Of a DNA stretch of 22,129 nt, positions 13,995-21,533 are shown one piece after another (position 1 is the stretch's first letter; each line of letters opens with the position of its first letter). The notes under the pieces were generated by a model, which saw nothing but the letters and a program-made list of their open reading frames with translations, was not told the DNA's origin and did no database searches. Location: positions 1-22,129 of the forward strand of contig CAYYJS010000052.1 in NCBI GenBank assembly GCA_964472315.1, read 5' to 3'. This DNA comes from CAYYJS01 sp964472315 (lineage in GTDB: Bacteria; Verrucomicrobiota; Kiritimatiellia; UBA8416). Made by a program: the position numbers and the translations under genes.

Positions 13995-15671
13995 ATGGAA
14001 GTGCCTGTCTCGCCGATCGGGGCGGTTGCGTGGCTGCTGGGCGGCCTGGCGCTGTTCCTGTACGGGATCGAGCTGATGGGGATGGCCATGCGGCGGGCGG
14101 CGGGCCCGGCGTTGCGGCGGCTGTTCGACCGCGCGACGGCGACCCCGCTGCACGGTCTGCTGCTCGGTACCGCCATCACGGCGCTCGTGCAGAGCTCCAG
14201 CGCGACAACCGTGATGGTCGTGGGCTTCATCAACGCCGGGTTGTTGACGTTCGAGGGATCGATCGGTCTCATCCTCGGCGCCAACATCGGCGCCACACTC
14301 GCTCCGGTCATCACGACGTTCGATATCGATGTCTTCAGTGTCCCGCTCGTGGGCGTCGGGTTTCTGATCGCCATGGCCGGACGCCGTCGCATCGTCCGCC
14401 AGATCGGCTGGGCATGCATGGCCTTCGGCATGCTGTTCTTCGGCCTCGTGCTGATGAAGCTGGCGGTGGCGGGCTACCACGAGGAAATCCGGGATTGGTT
14501 GCAGGCGGCTGGGGGCGGCGGGTTCCGGGGGCGGCTGCTGGCGTTCGGCGCGGCGGCGCTGGCGACCAGCATCATCCAGAGCAGCGCCGCCACCCTGGTG
14601 ATGGTGCAAGCGTTGGCCACGGAGGGCGCCCTGACCGATCTCGACGCGGCGATGCCGCTCGTCCTCGGCGCGCAGGTCGGCACCTGCATCACCGCCATCC
14701 TCGCCGCCCTGCGCGCGTCGCTGTCGGCCCGGCGCGCGGCCTATGCCCATCTCGTGTTCAACCTCGTCGGCGCGGGGATCACGCTGTGTCTGGTCCATGT
14801 GTACCTGGGCCTCGTGCCGTACCTCGCCGACGAACTGCCGCGGCGGATCGCGCTGCTGCATGTGGCGACGCGCGTGGTCAACGTCCTGCTCTTCCTGCCG
14901 CTGACAAGGCTCTTCGGACGTTTCATCGTCGTCGTCTTCCGCGGAACCGATGCGTTGAATCCGCGACCGTTGCATCTGGACTACGGGCTGTTCGATCAGC
15001 CGGCGGCGGCGCTGGACGCGGTCGCCCGCGAGAGCCGTCGTCTCTTTGGGATATGCCTGGGAATGATCCGCGACGCGGTCGAGTCGCTGCTGGCGCGGAA
15101 TGACGTGGTCAGCGAGTCCGTGCTGAAGCGCGAGACCCTGGTCGACGATCTGAACCAGACGGTCGGCGAGTACCTCGTGCGCGTGGCGCGGCACGGCGTG
15201 CCGCCCGATCTGTCGTTCCGTCCGGCCGTGCTGCTGCACCTGACGCGCGATGTCGAGCGGATCGGGGACCATGCCGAGAATATCGTCGAACTCGCCGAGA
15301 TGCAGCACGGCGCCGGGATCGCTTTTTCCCCGCCGGCGAGCGCCGAGATCCGCGGATTGGCCGAGCGCGTCGCCGGGATGGGCGCGCATGTCGATGCCGC
15401 GTTGGAAGGCGGCGATGCCGCGGCCATGACGGTGGTGCTGGACGACAAGCGCGGGATCGACGAGGCGGTCGAGCAGGCGCTCGACAACCACGCCGCGCGC
15501 CTGCGCGAAGGCGGCTGCAGCGTCCTTGGCGGGATGATTTTCGTCGAAGCGATGACGAACCTGCGGCGCGTGGCCAACCATCTTCGTAACATCGCGGCTG
15601 ATGCGACCGGCCGGTTGCCGGAGCATGACCGCCAGGTGCAGCGGTTGCGGCAGGAGATGGAACGGCCGTAG
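13995..15671 (+). CDS. Na+/phosphate cotransporter of the NptA family with a C-terminal PhoU-like domain
   Basis: A 558-residue inner-membrane protein. The duplicated QSSxAT motif that defines Na/Pi-II cotransporters is present as QSSSATT (66-72) and QSSAATL (195-201), each followed by a hydrophobic re-entrant segment; GANIGAT (95-101) is also family-typical. About eight hydrophobic helices occupy residues 8-320. Residues 340-558 are helical and charged, with VERIGDHAENIVELAE, typical of PhoU repeats. The role is phosphate movement with sodium; direction is not shown by sequence. ATG 13995 is preferred because AGGAG lies 9 nt upstream; an ATG at 13959 is in frame but lacks a ribosome site. 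A 50-bp gap separates it from the next small gene. Confidence 0.9.
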   Translation: MEVPVSPIGAVAWLLGGLALFLYGIELMGMAMRRAAGPALRRLFDRATATPLHGLLLGTAITALVQSSSATTVMVVGFINAGLLTFEGSIGLILGANIGATLAPVITTFDIDVFSVPLVGVGFLIAMAGRRRIVRQIGWACMAFGMLFFGLVLMKLAVAGYHEEIRDWLQAAGGGGFRGRLLAFGAAALATSIIQSSAATLVMVQALATEGALTDLDAAMPLVLGAQVGTCITAILAALRASLSARRAAYAHLVFNLVGAGITLCLVHVYLGLVPYLADELPRRIALLHVATRVVNVLLFLPLTRLFGRFIVVVFRGTDALNPRPLHLDYGLFDQPAAALDAVARESRRLFGICLGMIRDAVESLLARNDVVSESVLKRETLVDDLNQTVGEYLVRVARHGVPPDLSFRPAVLLHLTRDVERIGDHAENIVELAEMQHGAGIAFSPPASAEIRGLAERVAGMGAHVDAALEGGDAAAMTVVLDDKRGIDEAVEQALDNHAARLREGGCSVLGGMIFVEAMTNLRRVANHLRNIAADATGRLPEHDRQVQRLRQEMERP

Positions 15672-15721
15672 CGGCGGCGCGGGCGCGCGCGGCCGCGGCA
15701 ACGGGGCGGATGAGGTGCGGA

Positions 15722-15967
15722 ATGGCGTGGGTCAAGATGCCGGGTGTCGAGGGGTTGGTCTACGTGCCCGAAAACGAGGCGCGACCGAAAAAACATCCCT
15801 GTCCGGATTGTTTCGACTGCGCATGGTGCAGCGACAGCCGGTGCGAGCAATGCCTGAAACGGCGGCCGCGCGGCGACGGCCGGCTCAGTGGCCGTTCGTG
15901 CGGCCGTCGGGCCCGGGCATGCGGTAATACGTGTACTCGTCGAGGCTCTGCTCGATCTGGCGCATGA
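15722..15967 (+). CDS. Small CxxC-rich protein, possible metal-binding, of unknown function
   Basis: About 81 residues. The core, KKHPCPDCFDCAWCSDSRCE followed by QCL, holds six Cys in CxxCxxCxxC and CxxC spacing, suitable for zinc or an iron-sulfur cluster. From memory, similar short proteins with a CPDC-x2-C-x2-CS-x3-C-x2-C pattern occur in PVC genomes, without known function. Several starts are possible (15710, 15722, 15737); 15722 has GAGG about 10 nt upstream. After the Cys core the sequence turns Arg-rich and runs 83 nt into the antisense of the speA 3' end, which suggests that the natural stop was lost or that a frameshift lies near 15880. It follows the phosphate transporter closely and may share its transcript. 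Confidence 0.55.
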   Translation: MAWVKMPGVEGLVYVPENEARPKKHPCPDCFDCAWCSDSRCEQCLKRRPRGDGRLSGRSCGRRARACGNTCTRRGSARSGA

Positions 15968-17843
15968 AGGGGGCCGACTCCTGGAGCTTCATGGCGTGCT
16001 CGCGCAGGGCGCCTTCGACACGCTGGCGCACCTTCGAGAGAATGTAGCGCCGGTCGAAGAGCACGTAGTCGAGCACATCGGCGATGCTCTCGCCTTCCAC
16101 GGTCTTGTCGATCACATATCCCTCACGGCCCACCGAAACGTGCACGACGTTCGTATCGCCGAAGAGGTTATGGAGGTCCCCGAGAATCTCCTGATAGGCG
16201 CCGACGAGGAAGACGCCGATGTAATACGGCTTGCCGGGCTCCAGTTCATGGAGCGGCACCGTCTGGCGGACATCGCGCAGGTCCGCGAAGTGGTTCATGA
16301 TGCCGTCGGAGTCGCATGTGATATCCGCGATGACGGCTTCGTTCTCGGCGCGTTCGTTGAGCCGGTGCAGCGGCGCGACGGGGAATATCTGCTTGATCGC
16401 CCAGTGATCCGGCAGCGATTGGAACAGCGAGAAATTGCAGTAGTACGTGGTGCAGAGCAGTTGGCCCAGCCCCTCCATGTCGTCCGGCACGTAGGCCAGG
16501 CGTCGGGTGTAGGCGTGGAGCTGCTTGCAGATCTGCCAGAAGTAGGTCTCCACGATGGCGCGGTCCTTGAGCGACAGATGGCCGAGGTTGAACAACAGCA
16601 AGGCATCCTGCCGTGTCTCGATCGCGTCATGATACACCTCCTGAAAGTTCTTGCCGGTGAACTCGCCGAGGATCTCCGCCATGCGCTTGACGACATCCGG
16701 CGCGTTCCGCGGCACCGACTCCGGCGGCGCCTGACGGCCCACCCGGCTGGCGCCGATGGCTTCGAGGACCAGCACCGAATGATGGGCGACCAGCGAGCGG
16801 CCGGCTTCGGTGATGATTGTGGGGTGGGGCAGATCGGCTTCCGCGCAGGCCGCATGCAGGGCGCCGACGACGGTGGCGGCGTATTCCGACTCGGTGTAGT
16901 TCGCCGACGACGCGAAGTTCGTCTGGCTGCCGTCATAGTCGACGGCGAGGCCGCCGCCGGTGTCGACGTACCGGATGGAGGCGCCGAGGCGGTGGAGTTC
17001 CACGAAGAACCGCGATCCCTCCTTCATGGCTTCCTTGATGGCCTGAACGTCTGATATCTGACTACCCAGATGCCAGTGGATGAGTTGCAGCGCGTCGAGC
17101 ATCTTGCGCCGCTTGAGGATCTGCACGAGTTCGATCACTTCGTCGGACCGCAGGCCGAACTTGCTCTTGTCGCCTCCCGAGGCTTCCCACAGTCCCTTGC
17201 CGCGGCTGGCCAGCTTGATCCGGATGCCGATCAGCGGCTCCACGCGCATCTGCTTGGCGGCGTTGAGGATGAGGGTCAGTTCGGAGAGTTTCTCGACGAC
17301 GAGGAATATCCGCATCCCGAGACGTCGGGCGAAGAGCGCTGTCTGGATGTACTCCTGATCCTTGAAGCCGTTGCAGATGACGACGGCTTCCGGGTCGCTG
17401 TGCAGGGCGATGGCCAGGATGAGCTCGGGCTTGGAGCCGCATTCCAGGCCCCAGTGGTGCTTGCGGCCGAGGAGCACGATGTCCTCAAGGACGTGCCGGT
17501 GCTGATTGACCTTGATCGGATAGACGCCGCGGTAGACGCCCTTGTAGCCGTATTCGCCGAAGGCGTGGCTGAAGGCGTCGGCGAGTTTGTCGAGACGGCG
17601 TTTCAGGATATCGGTGAACCGGATCAGCACGGGTGGCTCGACGCCGCGCAGGCGAATCTCGTCGACCAGCGCCTTGAGGTCGATATCCTCATCCCCGTAG
17701 CCGTTGAGGCAGATATGGCCCTCGGCGTTGACGGCAAACGTGTTCTTGCCCCAGTGGTCGATGCCGTATAGCTCGGCGCTGTCCTTCCCGGACCATTGTG
17801 TGAGTCCGGTGGTTTCCTTCCTGTCCACACGTGCGCGGCCCAT
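15885..17843 (-). CDS. speA: Biosynthetic arginine decarboxylase
   Basis: A 652-residue PLP enzyme converting arginine to agmatine, the first step of the agmatine route to putrescine and spermidine. Length matches SpeA (about 630-660). The PLP lysine is K111 in GVYPIKVNQ. Other SpeA motifs are HWHLGSQ (256-262), DTGGGLAVDYDG (294-305), TEAGRS (345-350), and the catalytic CDSDG (C510). ATG 17843 has GAGGAG about 10 nt upstream and gives the usual N-terminus (WSGKDSAELYGIDHWG); the frame stays open to 18122, but that extension is not protein-like. The gene is alone on its strand and convergent with the Cys-rich gene. TTGACA lies upstream on the minus strand, but no good -10 box follows it. Confidence 0.95.
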   Translation of the reverse strand: MGRARVDRKETTGLTQWSGKDSAELYGIDHWGKNTFAVNAEGHICLNGYGDEDIDLKALVDEIRLRGVEPPVLIRFTDILKRRLDKLADAFSHAFGEYGYKGVYRGVYPIKVNQHRHVLEDIVLLGRKHHWGLECGSKPELILAIALHSDPEAVVICNGFKDQEYIQTALFARRLGMRIFLVVEKLSELTLILNAAKQMRVEPLIGIRIKLASRGKGLWEASGGDKSKFGLRSDEVIELVQILKRRKMLDALQLIHWHLGSQISDVQAIKEAMKEGSRFFVELHRLGASIRYVDTGGGLAVDYDGSQTNFASSANYTESEYAATVVGALHAACAEADLPHPTIITEAGRSLVAHHSVLVLEAIGASRVGRQAPPESVPRNAPDVVKRMAEILGEFTGKNFQEVYHDAIETRQDALLLFNLGHLSLKDRAIVETYFWQICKQLHAYTRRLAYVPDDMEGLGQLLCTTYYCNFSLFQSLPDHWAIKQIFPVAPLHRLNERAENEAVIADITCDSDGIMNHFADLRDVRQTVPLHELEPGKPYYIGVFLVGAYQEILGDLHNLFGDTNVVHVSVGREGYVIDKTVEGESIADVLDYVLFDRRYILSKVRQRVEGALREHAMKLQESAPFMRQIEQSLDEYTYYRMPGPDGRTNGH

Positions 17844-18176
17844 CGGCTTTGACTCCTCGTTGTCTACCACGAAGCGATGAACTATGCCGTCGGCCGGTGC
17901 TAAAGGCGACAAAAAACGTGCGCAAAAAACGTGCGACGTGTCGTTGTCAACCTGATCTTGGTCGCTTCCCTTGCTCTGAACACTCTCCCGCCGCCTCATG
18001 GCGGCTCCCGATCCCGGAGTCTCAAGCGGGCGGGACGCCCGCGTTCCCAGGATGCACCTAATCGCAGGTGTGCCGCGTTCGCACGGCCGCGCGACAAATG
18101 CCGCTTGCCAACACTGCTGCAAAAGCTATTCCGAGACCGGGTTCAAGCAGACCGAGCAGTCCACGAAACACACGAA
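17844..18176. other. Intergenic region upstream of speA, with a 13-nt tandem repeat and a REP-like hairpin
   Basis: At 17911-17936, AAAAAACGTGCGC and its near copy lie in tandem with period 13. At 18026-18042, GCGGGC-GGGAC-GCCCGC forms a 6-bp hairpin inside text resembling a dispersed repeat common in such genomes. CCACGAAACACACGAAATGA (18160-18180), leading into the next gene, is also a sequence seen dispersed in many draft genomes. No gene is recognised. Confidence 0.45.
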
Positions 18177-18185
18177 ATGACGCGA

Positions 18186-18445
18186 ATGGCAGTCCAGATT
18201 GACCCCCACACGCTTGCGAGAGCCGAGGAGCGGGGGACGACGGAGGGGGAGATACGGGATGTGATCCTCACGGGGGCTCCGATTCCGGCCAAGCATGGCC
18301 GTCTAGCAAGGCCAAGGGGTATGCGTTTGGGCGAGTCCGCCATGGCAAGCGTTACGACGAGAAGCGGGTCGAGGTCATCTACACGGAGCGAGGGCGTGAC
18401 ATCGTAACCGTGACAGTGTACGTCTTCTACGGGAAATGGGAGTGA
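18186..18445 (+). pseudogene. DUF4258 family protein, broken by a single-base deletion
   Basis: The first frame gives MAVQIDPHTLARAEERGTTE then GEIRDVILTGAPIPAKHGRL. From 18308 the sense continues in another frame as KAKGYAFGRVRHGKRYDEKR and VEVIYTERGRDIVTVTVYVF, ending YGKWE at the TGA 18443-18445. Restoring one base at 18306-18307 (Gly codon in GRLGKAK) joins the two halves into a normal ~87-residue DUF4258 protein. DUF4258 is a small RelE-like domain often found directly before DUF2283, exactly as here (the DUF2283 start codon follows 3 nt after the stop). It is either a real inactivating mutation or a sequencing error. An ATG at 18177 is an alternative start. Confidence 0.75.
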
Positions 18446-18448
18446 CCT

Positions 18449-18730
18449 ATGCAAGTGCGCTACGATACAACCGCCGACCTGCTGTACCTCCGCTTGGATG
18501 ATACCAGGCAGGAGGTCATCAACCGCCGCGTGGACGAGGACATCGTTCTCGACATCGGCAAAGGCGGAAAGATCGTCGGCATCGAGATCCTCGATGCCTC
18601 CAAGCGCGTTCGCATGGACAGGCTTCTGCCCGTGGAGTACCCCGCGGGAGGAAAAGCCGTTGCACACTTGGCGGTTCGGGACAAACCGAAGCAGGGCTAC
18701 CGCACGCGCCAGAAGAGGGACAGCAGGTGA
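18449..18730 (+). CDS. DUF2283 family protein, partner of the DUF4258 gene
   Basis: A 93-residue protein. The DUF2283 signature is complete: MQVRYDTTADLLYLRLDDTR, then DEDIVLDIGKGGKIVGIEIL and DASKRV. The C-terminal 35 residues are basic (DKPKQGYRTRQKRDSR) and may bind nucleic acid. GGGAG lies a few nucleotides before the ATG, overlapping the end of the DUF4258 frame, so translation would be coupled. DUF4258-DUF2283 pairs have the organisation of a toxin-antitoxin module with DUF2283 as the second gene, but activity is not established to my knowledge. If the DUF4258 gene is truly broken, this is an orphan. Confidence 0.8.
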   Translation: MQVRYDTTADLLYLRLDDTRQEVINRRVDEDIVLDIGKGGKIVGIEILDASKRVRMDRLLPVEYPAGGKAVAHLAVRDKPKQGYRTRQKRDSR

Positions 18731-18751
18731 CCCGCACGGCCAACACCATCG

Positions 18752-19033
18752 TCAATCGGTGCGGTAACGAATACCGCGCCCGTCTCCCCGCCGCCAGGTT
18801 AGCCGCAGAAGCATGGTATGCCAATCCCCGCCACTTCGCCCGAATGTGCGGACGGGCTGAAATGGCACGGCCAGTGTGTTGGCGATGATGTCCTCTTCGC
18901 GGTCCTTGCCGTAGTAAACGAGTTCGTATTCCCGTCTCTCGGGCGGAAAGAGGATGCGGGCCCACTCTGGCGAAATCTCCTCGCCCTTTTCGATGAGTCG
19001 CAGCAATTCCTGTCGTTTCTCGGGCGTCATCAT
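18752..19033 (-). pseudogene. N-terminal fragment of a site-specific DNA-methyltransferase (type III Mod-like)
   Basis: The first ~75 residues, MMTPEKRQELLRLIEKGEEI, REYELVYYGKDREEDIIANT and LAVPFQPVRTFG followed by GDWHTML, match from memory the N-terminus of adenine-specific methyltransferases related to type III Mod subunits, which continue WHNLLIFGDNLQ. Here the sequence departs right after GDWHTML (near 18815) into Arg-rich noise and stops. The catalytic DPPY and FxGxG motifs are absent, so it is inactive. It starts with a 4-nt overlap on the XRE gene, so the two formed an operon before the deletion. Confidence 0.6.
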
Positions 19034-19416
19034 CGGTTCCCGTATTTGGCGCGGGACTCGGCCACAACGGCATGCTTGCCGCTGTGCGCCGGCTCGAAGA
19101 CCACTTTCACTTCGGCGTTGAGGGCGTGCGCCACACGGCGAAGCATGCTCAAGGAATGCCCTTCGTAGGCGGGCGACTCCAGGCGGCTAATCTGCTGCTG
19201 AGTGGTGTGCAGTTTGCGGGCCAGTTCCTTTTGGGAAAGCCCGGCCTCTTCGCGCAGGGCGGCAATCTTCAGTGCCACATCCCACGCCTCGCCGGCGCGC
19301 CTGAAGCGTTCGGTGAAGTCCGGATCGCGAAGTTGTTCTTCGAGAAACAGATCGAAATTGGTCTTGTTCACGTCAAACAATTGACGATTTCGGGTTTGTG
19401 TGTGTGGATTCTTCAT
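19030..19416 (-). CDS. XRE-family helix-turn-helix regulator (HigA-like)
   Basis: A 128-residue protein. The HTH lies at residues 48-82: ALKIAALREEAGLSQKELAR followed by KLHTTQQQISRLES, with the canonical SQ-x-ELA and Q-x-ISRLE of the XRE family. The C-terminal SLSMLRRVAHALNAEVKVVF is typical of antitoxin-type members acting on a neighbouring toxin or modification gene. The N-terminal 45 residues are acidic and hydrophilic. ATG 19416 is used; a start at 19425 is in frame, and neither has a strong ribosome site. It is followed by the truncated methyltransferase, so it probably once regulated a restriction-modification locus. It appears intact. Confidence 0.78.
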   Translation of the reverse strand: MKNPHTQTRNRQLFDVNKTNFDLFLEEQLRDPDFTERFRRAGEAWDVALKIAALREEAGLSQKELARKLHTTQQQISRLESPAYEGHSLSMLRRVAHALNAEVKVVFEPAHSGKHAVVAESRAKYGNR

Positions 19417-19470
19417 TGGACACATATGAGCGATTGGTCCTTGCGATCCCACCTGTCACGGAAAGGAGAG

Positions 19471-19608
19471 GATGATCGGGACGACGATCGGGACAAGGAT
19501 TGGATTCGACGATGATCGGGATAATGATTCGATTCGACGACGATCGGGAGAGTGATCGGGACAAGGATTGGATTCGACGATGATCGCGACAACGATCAGG
19601 ACAACGAT
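19471..19608. repeat. GATCGGGACAA-type minisatellite with a 33-nt exact duplication
   Basis: The stretch is built from 12-nt-like units (GATCGGGACAAN and variants). A 33-nt exact repeat lies at 19486-19518 and 19554-19586, 68 nt apart. The same motif occurs in the opposite orientation at 20405-20485, on the other side of the four-helix gene. Confidence 0.75.
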
Positions 19609-19632
19609 ATGGCAGAGCGAGATAGACCATTT

Positions 19633-20448
19633 CTATTCCTTCGGCTCGGAAGCATCAAGGTGACCGCGCAGACCGAGGATAAGCGGGACGACTCTCGCCA
19701 GAATCCGTTTGCCCTCGGCAATTTGCTCGCTCCGGACCTGTTGTCTCACCACCAGCACGTCGAGACATGCAGCCACCTGCATGGCGCAAGTATGCGCGAT
19801 GTCAAGAAAACGCGCATGATCAGGTTCGCTGAATCGCCCATTTCCTTCCGCGATGTTGAGCACCAGGCTTGTCGTGCCTTTGTCCAACCGCTTCACGTAT
19901 GAGGCCCCGATGTCGGAACCGTCGAGGAAATGATGAAACCAAACAATCAATCGCAACGCCACCTTGTAAACATCGAGACCTTCATGGGCAAAATAGCTCT
20001 CGGATGCACCCGCGGAATAGGACTCGGGGACCTCTCTTACGTAGGCGCTTTGGGCCTCCCGCAAGCCAATCGTCATGCTGACAATCGGCTGGAGCATCTT
20101 CTTTCCCGTCACCATCTGGTCATCTGTGATCATCTCCCTGCAGCGACATATATCCAGGCAGGCCGCACACTCCAACGCCGATCCGATAGCCACGTCGAAG
20201 TACTGGTTCCGGTCGGCTCTCGATCGCCGACTGTTCCCATTGGCGATATTCTCGATGATGCTCTCGGCTGCACGATCCCAATGATCAAGCACCACCGCTA
20301 GCCGATCGATATCCATGCGCACGGTATGCACCCACGCCGCGTGATCCAGACTCCGTTGGTACACCCGTAGCTTCTCATGCCCTAACCCTATCCCCCTCCT
20401 TCCCCCATCGTTGTCGCGATCATTGTCCCGATCGTCATCGTTCTTCAT
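19633..20448 (-). CDS. Duplicated four-helix-bundle protein (S23/IVP type)
   Basis: A 271-residue protein made of two four-helix-bundle domains, each like the single-domain S23 proteins of 23S rRNA intervening sequences: residues 23-131 and 154-262. The halves align well: HEKLRVYQRSLDHAAWVHT with HEGLDVYKVALRLIVWFHH, IIENIANGNSRRSRADR with LVLNIAEGNGRFSEPDH, and CAACLDI with VAACLDV. Single-domain members are usually ~120 residues, so a tandem fusion is unusual. The N-terminus MKNDDDRDNDRDND is encoded by the same 12-nt minisatellite that surrounds the gene. AGGA lies 5 nt upstream of the ATG. Function of the family outside rRNA is unknown; no rRNA gene is nearby. It stands alone among gene remnants. 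Confidence 0.85.
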   Translation of the reverse strand: MKNDDDRDNDRDNDGGRRGIGLGHEKLRVYQRSLDHAAWVHTVRMDIDRLAVVLDHWDRAAESIIENIANGNSRRSRADRNQYFDVAIGSALECAACLDICRCREMITDDQMVTGKKMLQPIVSMTIGLREAQSAYVREVPESYSAGASESYFAHEGLDVYKVALRLIVWFHHFLDGSDIGASYVKRLDKGTTSLVLNIAEGNGRFSEPDHARFLDIAHTCAMQVAACLDVLVVRQQVRSEQIAEGKRILARVVPLILGLRGHLDASEPKE

Positions 20449-20485
20449 CTTCGTCCTGATCGTTGTCCCGATCCTCGTCGGGTTG
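20405..20485. repeat. Minisatellite in opposite orientation, overlapping the 5' end of the four-helix gene
   Basis: On the minus strand, GATCGGGACAACGATCAGGA and near copies run through the leader and the first ~15 codons of the four-helix gene. The same unit lies in the opposite orientation at 19471-19608, so the gene is bracketed by inverted minisatellites. Confidence 0.65.
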
Positions 20486-20558
20486 TGTCATGTATCGCTT
20501 CACCCATCTCTCGATGTCGCAACACAGAAATCCTGCCCATCCCGGAAGCGTCAACGAA

Positions 20559-20744
20559 CTACCGCACAGGACACCTTCCCGCTTCCGATACATAGAGCTC
20601 TGCATCCGTCAGCGCCTGCGCCCCCAACCGGAGCAGCCGCTCGCGTGGCCGTTCACCTTCCGGCCAGGCGACAATCCCCTTCGACTTTGCTCGGGTATGA
20701 GATTCCACGCACATTCCCCCTTCAACCCGCCGCATCCGCAACAA
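20559..20744 (-). pseudogene. radC: N-terminal fragment of a RadC/JAB-domain protein
   Basis: The minus-strand translation IVAWPEGERPRERLLRLGAQ followed by ALTDAEL is the conserved start of RadC (helix-hairpin-helix-like UPF0758 N-terminal domain). It breaks off after AEL, near 20597, where intact RadC continues with LAILLRTG; the last 11 residues (YVSEAGRCPVR) are unrelated. The entire JAB metalloprotease-like domain is missing. It is a remnant of about 30 meaningful codons. The surrounding 20745-20880 and 20486-20558 hold no recognisable gene. Confidence 0.7.
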
Positions 20745-20880
20745 CGCGACAGGCGGAAGCAGTTTGTATCACGGTGCGTCCCGACTGTCACGTTCGCAGA
20801 GGAAACGTGTCGACCTGATCGGGGTAGAGCGGAGCGCTTCTGGCCGCGGGGGCTTGCCGTTCTCCGAGCCCGGAAGACCA

Positions 20881-21237
20881 TCACGAGGCCGGCAGGGGCC
20901 GCTGCCGCAGGCGATTTCGCTCCACGACCGTGAACCAACCTTCCAGCGGAACCGAAGCGATAACGGCCGCCAGAATCTCACCCGCCTCCGTCGGCCAGAG
21001 CGGGTCGAATCGGAGATAGATCACTCCCGTGGGGCGCGGCTTCCTCAACCGGAAGACAAGCTCCCCGTAGTCGCGGTCGAAGGTGACGACGATTCGCCCC
21101 TGCCTTCGTGCCAGTTCCAGAACATTGGCGTCGATCTCGCCGGGACATACCTCAGCCACGTGCAGAATGTCATGCCCGGCCGCTTTCAGCATGGCGACGC
21201 TGGCAGTCGGAACGTTCTCGTTTGCCAGAAACTTCAA
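20881..21237 (-). CDS. DUF5615 PIN-like protein, probable toxin
   Basis: A 118-residue protein. MKFLANENVP (conserved N/D-EN-x-P), GHDILHVAEV, and VVTFDRDYGELVFR with the Asp pair D54/D56 define the DUF5615 PIN-like family. PIN-type proteins are mostly Mg-dependent RNases, and DUF5615 with DUF433 forms a predicted TA module. Its ATG overlaps the stop of the DUF433 gene by 4 nt (ATGA), so the pair is translationally coupled, antitoxin first. All expected core residues are present and the gene looks intact. RNase activity is a family-based inference. Confidence 0.85.
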   Translation of the reverse strand: MKFLANENVPTASVAMLKAAGHDILHVAEVCPGEIDANVLELARRQGRIVVTFDRDYGELVFRLRKPRPTGVIYLRFDPLWPTEAGEILAAVIASVPLEGWFTVVERNRLRQRPLPAS

Positions 21238-21509
21238 GCGCGCGCCTCGACCGGCAGATCGTAGAGCGCTTCCTCACTCATGCACTCGCCCGCATATGCA
21301 AAGACGGCTCGAAGGGATTGCGCCGTTAAGCCGGGATAGCTCTCCAGCACATCCTGCACTGTCCATCCGTTGCCGAACAGCCGCAAGATGAAGTCAACCG
21401 ATAAGCGCGTGCCCCTCACGACAGGCTTGCCCAACAGAATCGCGGGATCCGAATGGATGATCGCCCGCCAGTCAACCGTCGCTTTGTCCGCTCTATTGCG
21501 CATGTCCAT
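21234..21509 (-). CDS. DUF433 family protein, probable antitoxin
   Basis: A 91-residue protein. The DUF433 core is evident: IIHSDPAILLGKPVVRGTRL followed by SVDFILRLFGNGWTVQDVLE and SYPGLTAQSLRAVFAYA, a HTH-like DNA-binding fold. It should neutralise the DUF5615 partner and repress the operon. ATG 21509 is chosen because GGAGGA lies 6 nt upstream; an in-frame ATG at 21515 directly abuts that site and is less likely. Transcription probably starts from the promoter at 21534-21562. Confidence 0.85.
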   Translation of the reverse strand: MDMRNRADKATVDWRAIIHSDPAILLGKPVVRGTRLSVDFILRLFGNGWTVQDVLESYPGLTAQSLRAVFAYAGECMSEEALYDLPVEARA

Positions 21510-21533
21510 GGTCATTCCTCCAAACCGTATCCC

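Noticed and set aside
13893..15701. 602-codon minus-strand open frame
   Set aside because: Exactly antisense to the Na/Pi cotransporter gene; rich in His/Arg/Gln with no domain, a result of high GC codon bias.
17844..18122. 93-codon N-terminal extension of speA
   Set aside because: The extension is not protein-like, and a strong ribosome site lies before ATG 17843, which gives the usual SpeA length.
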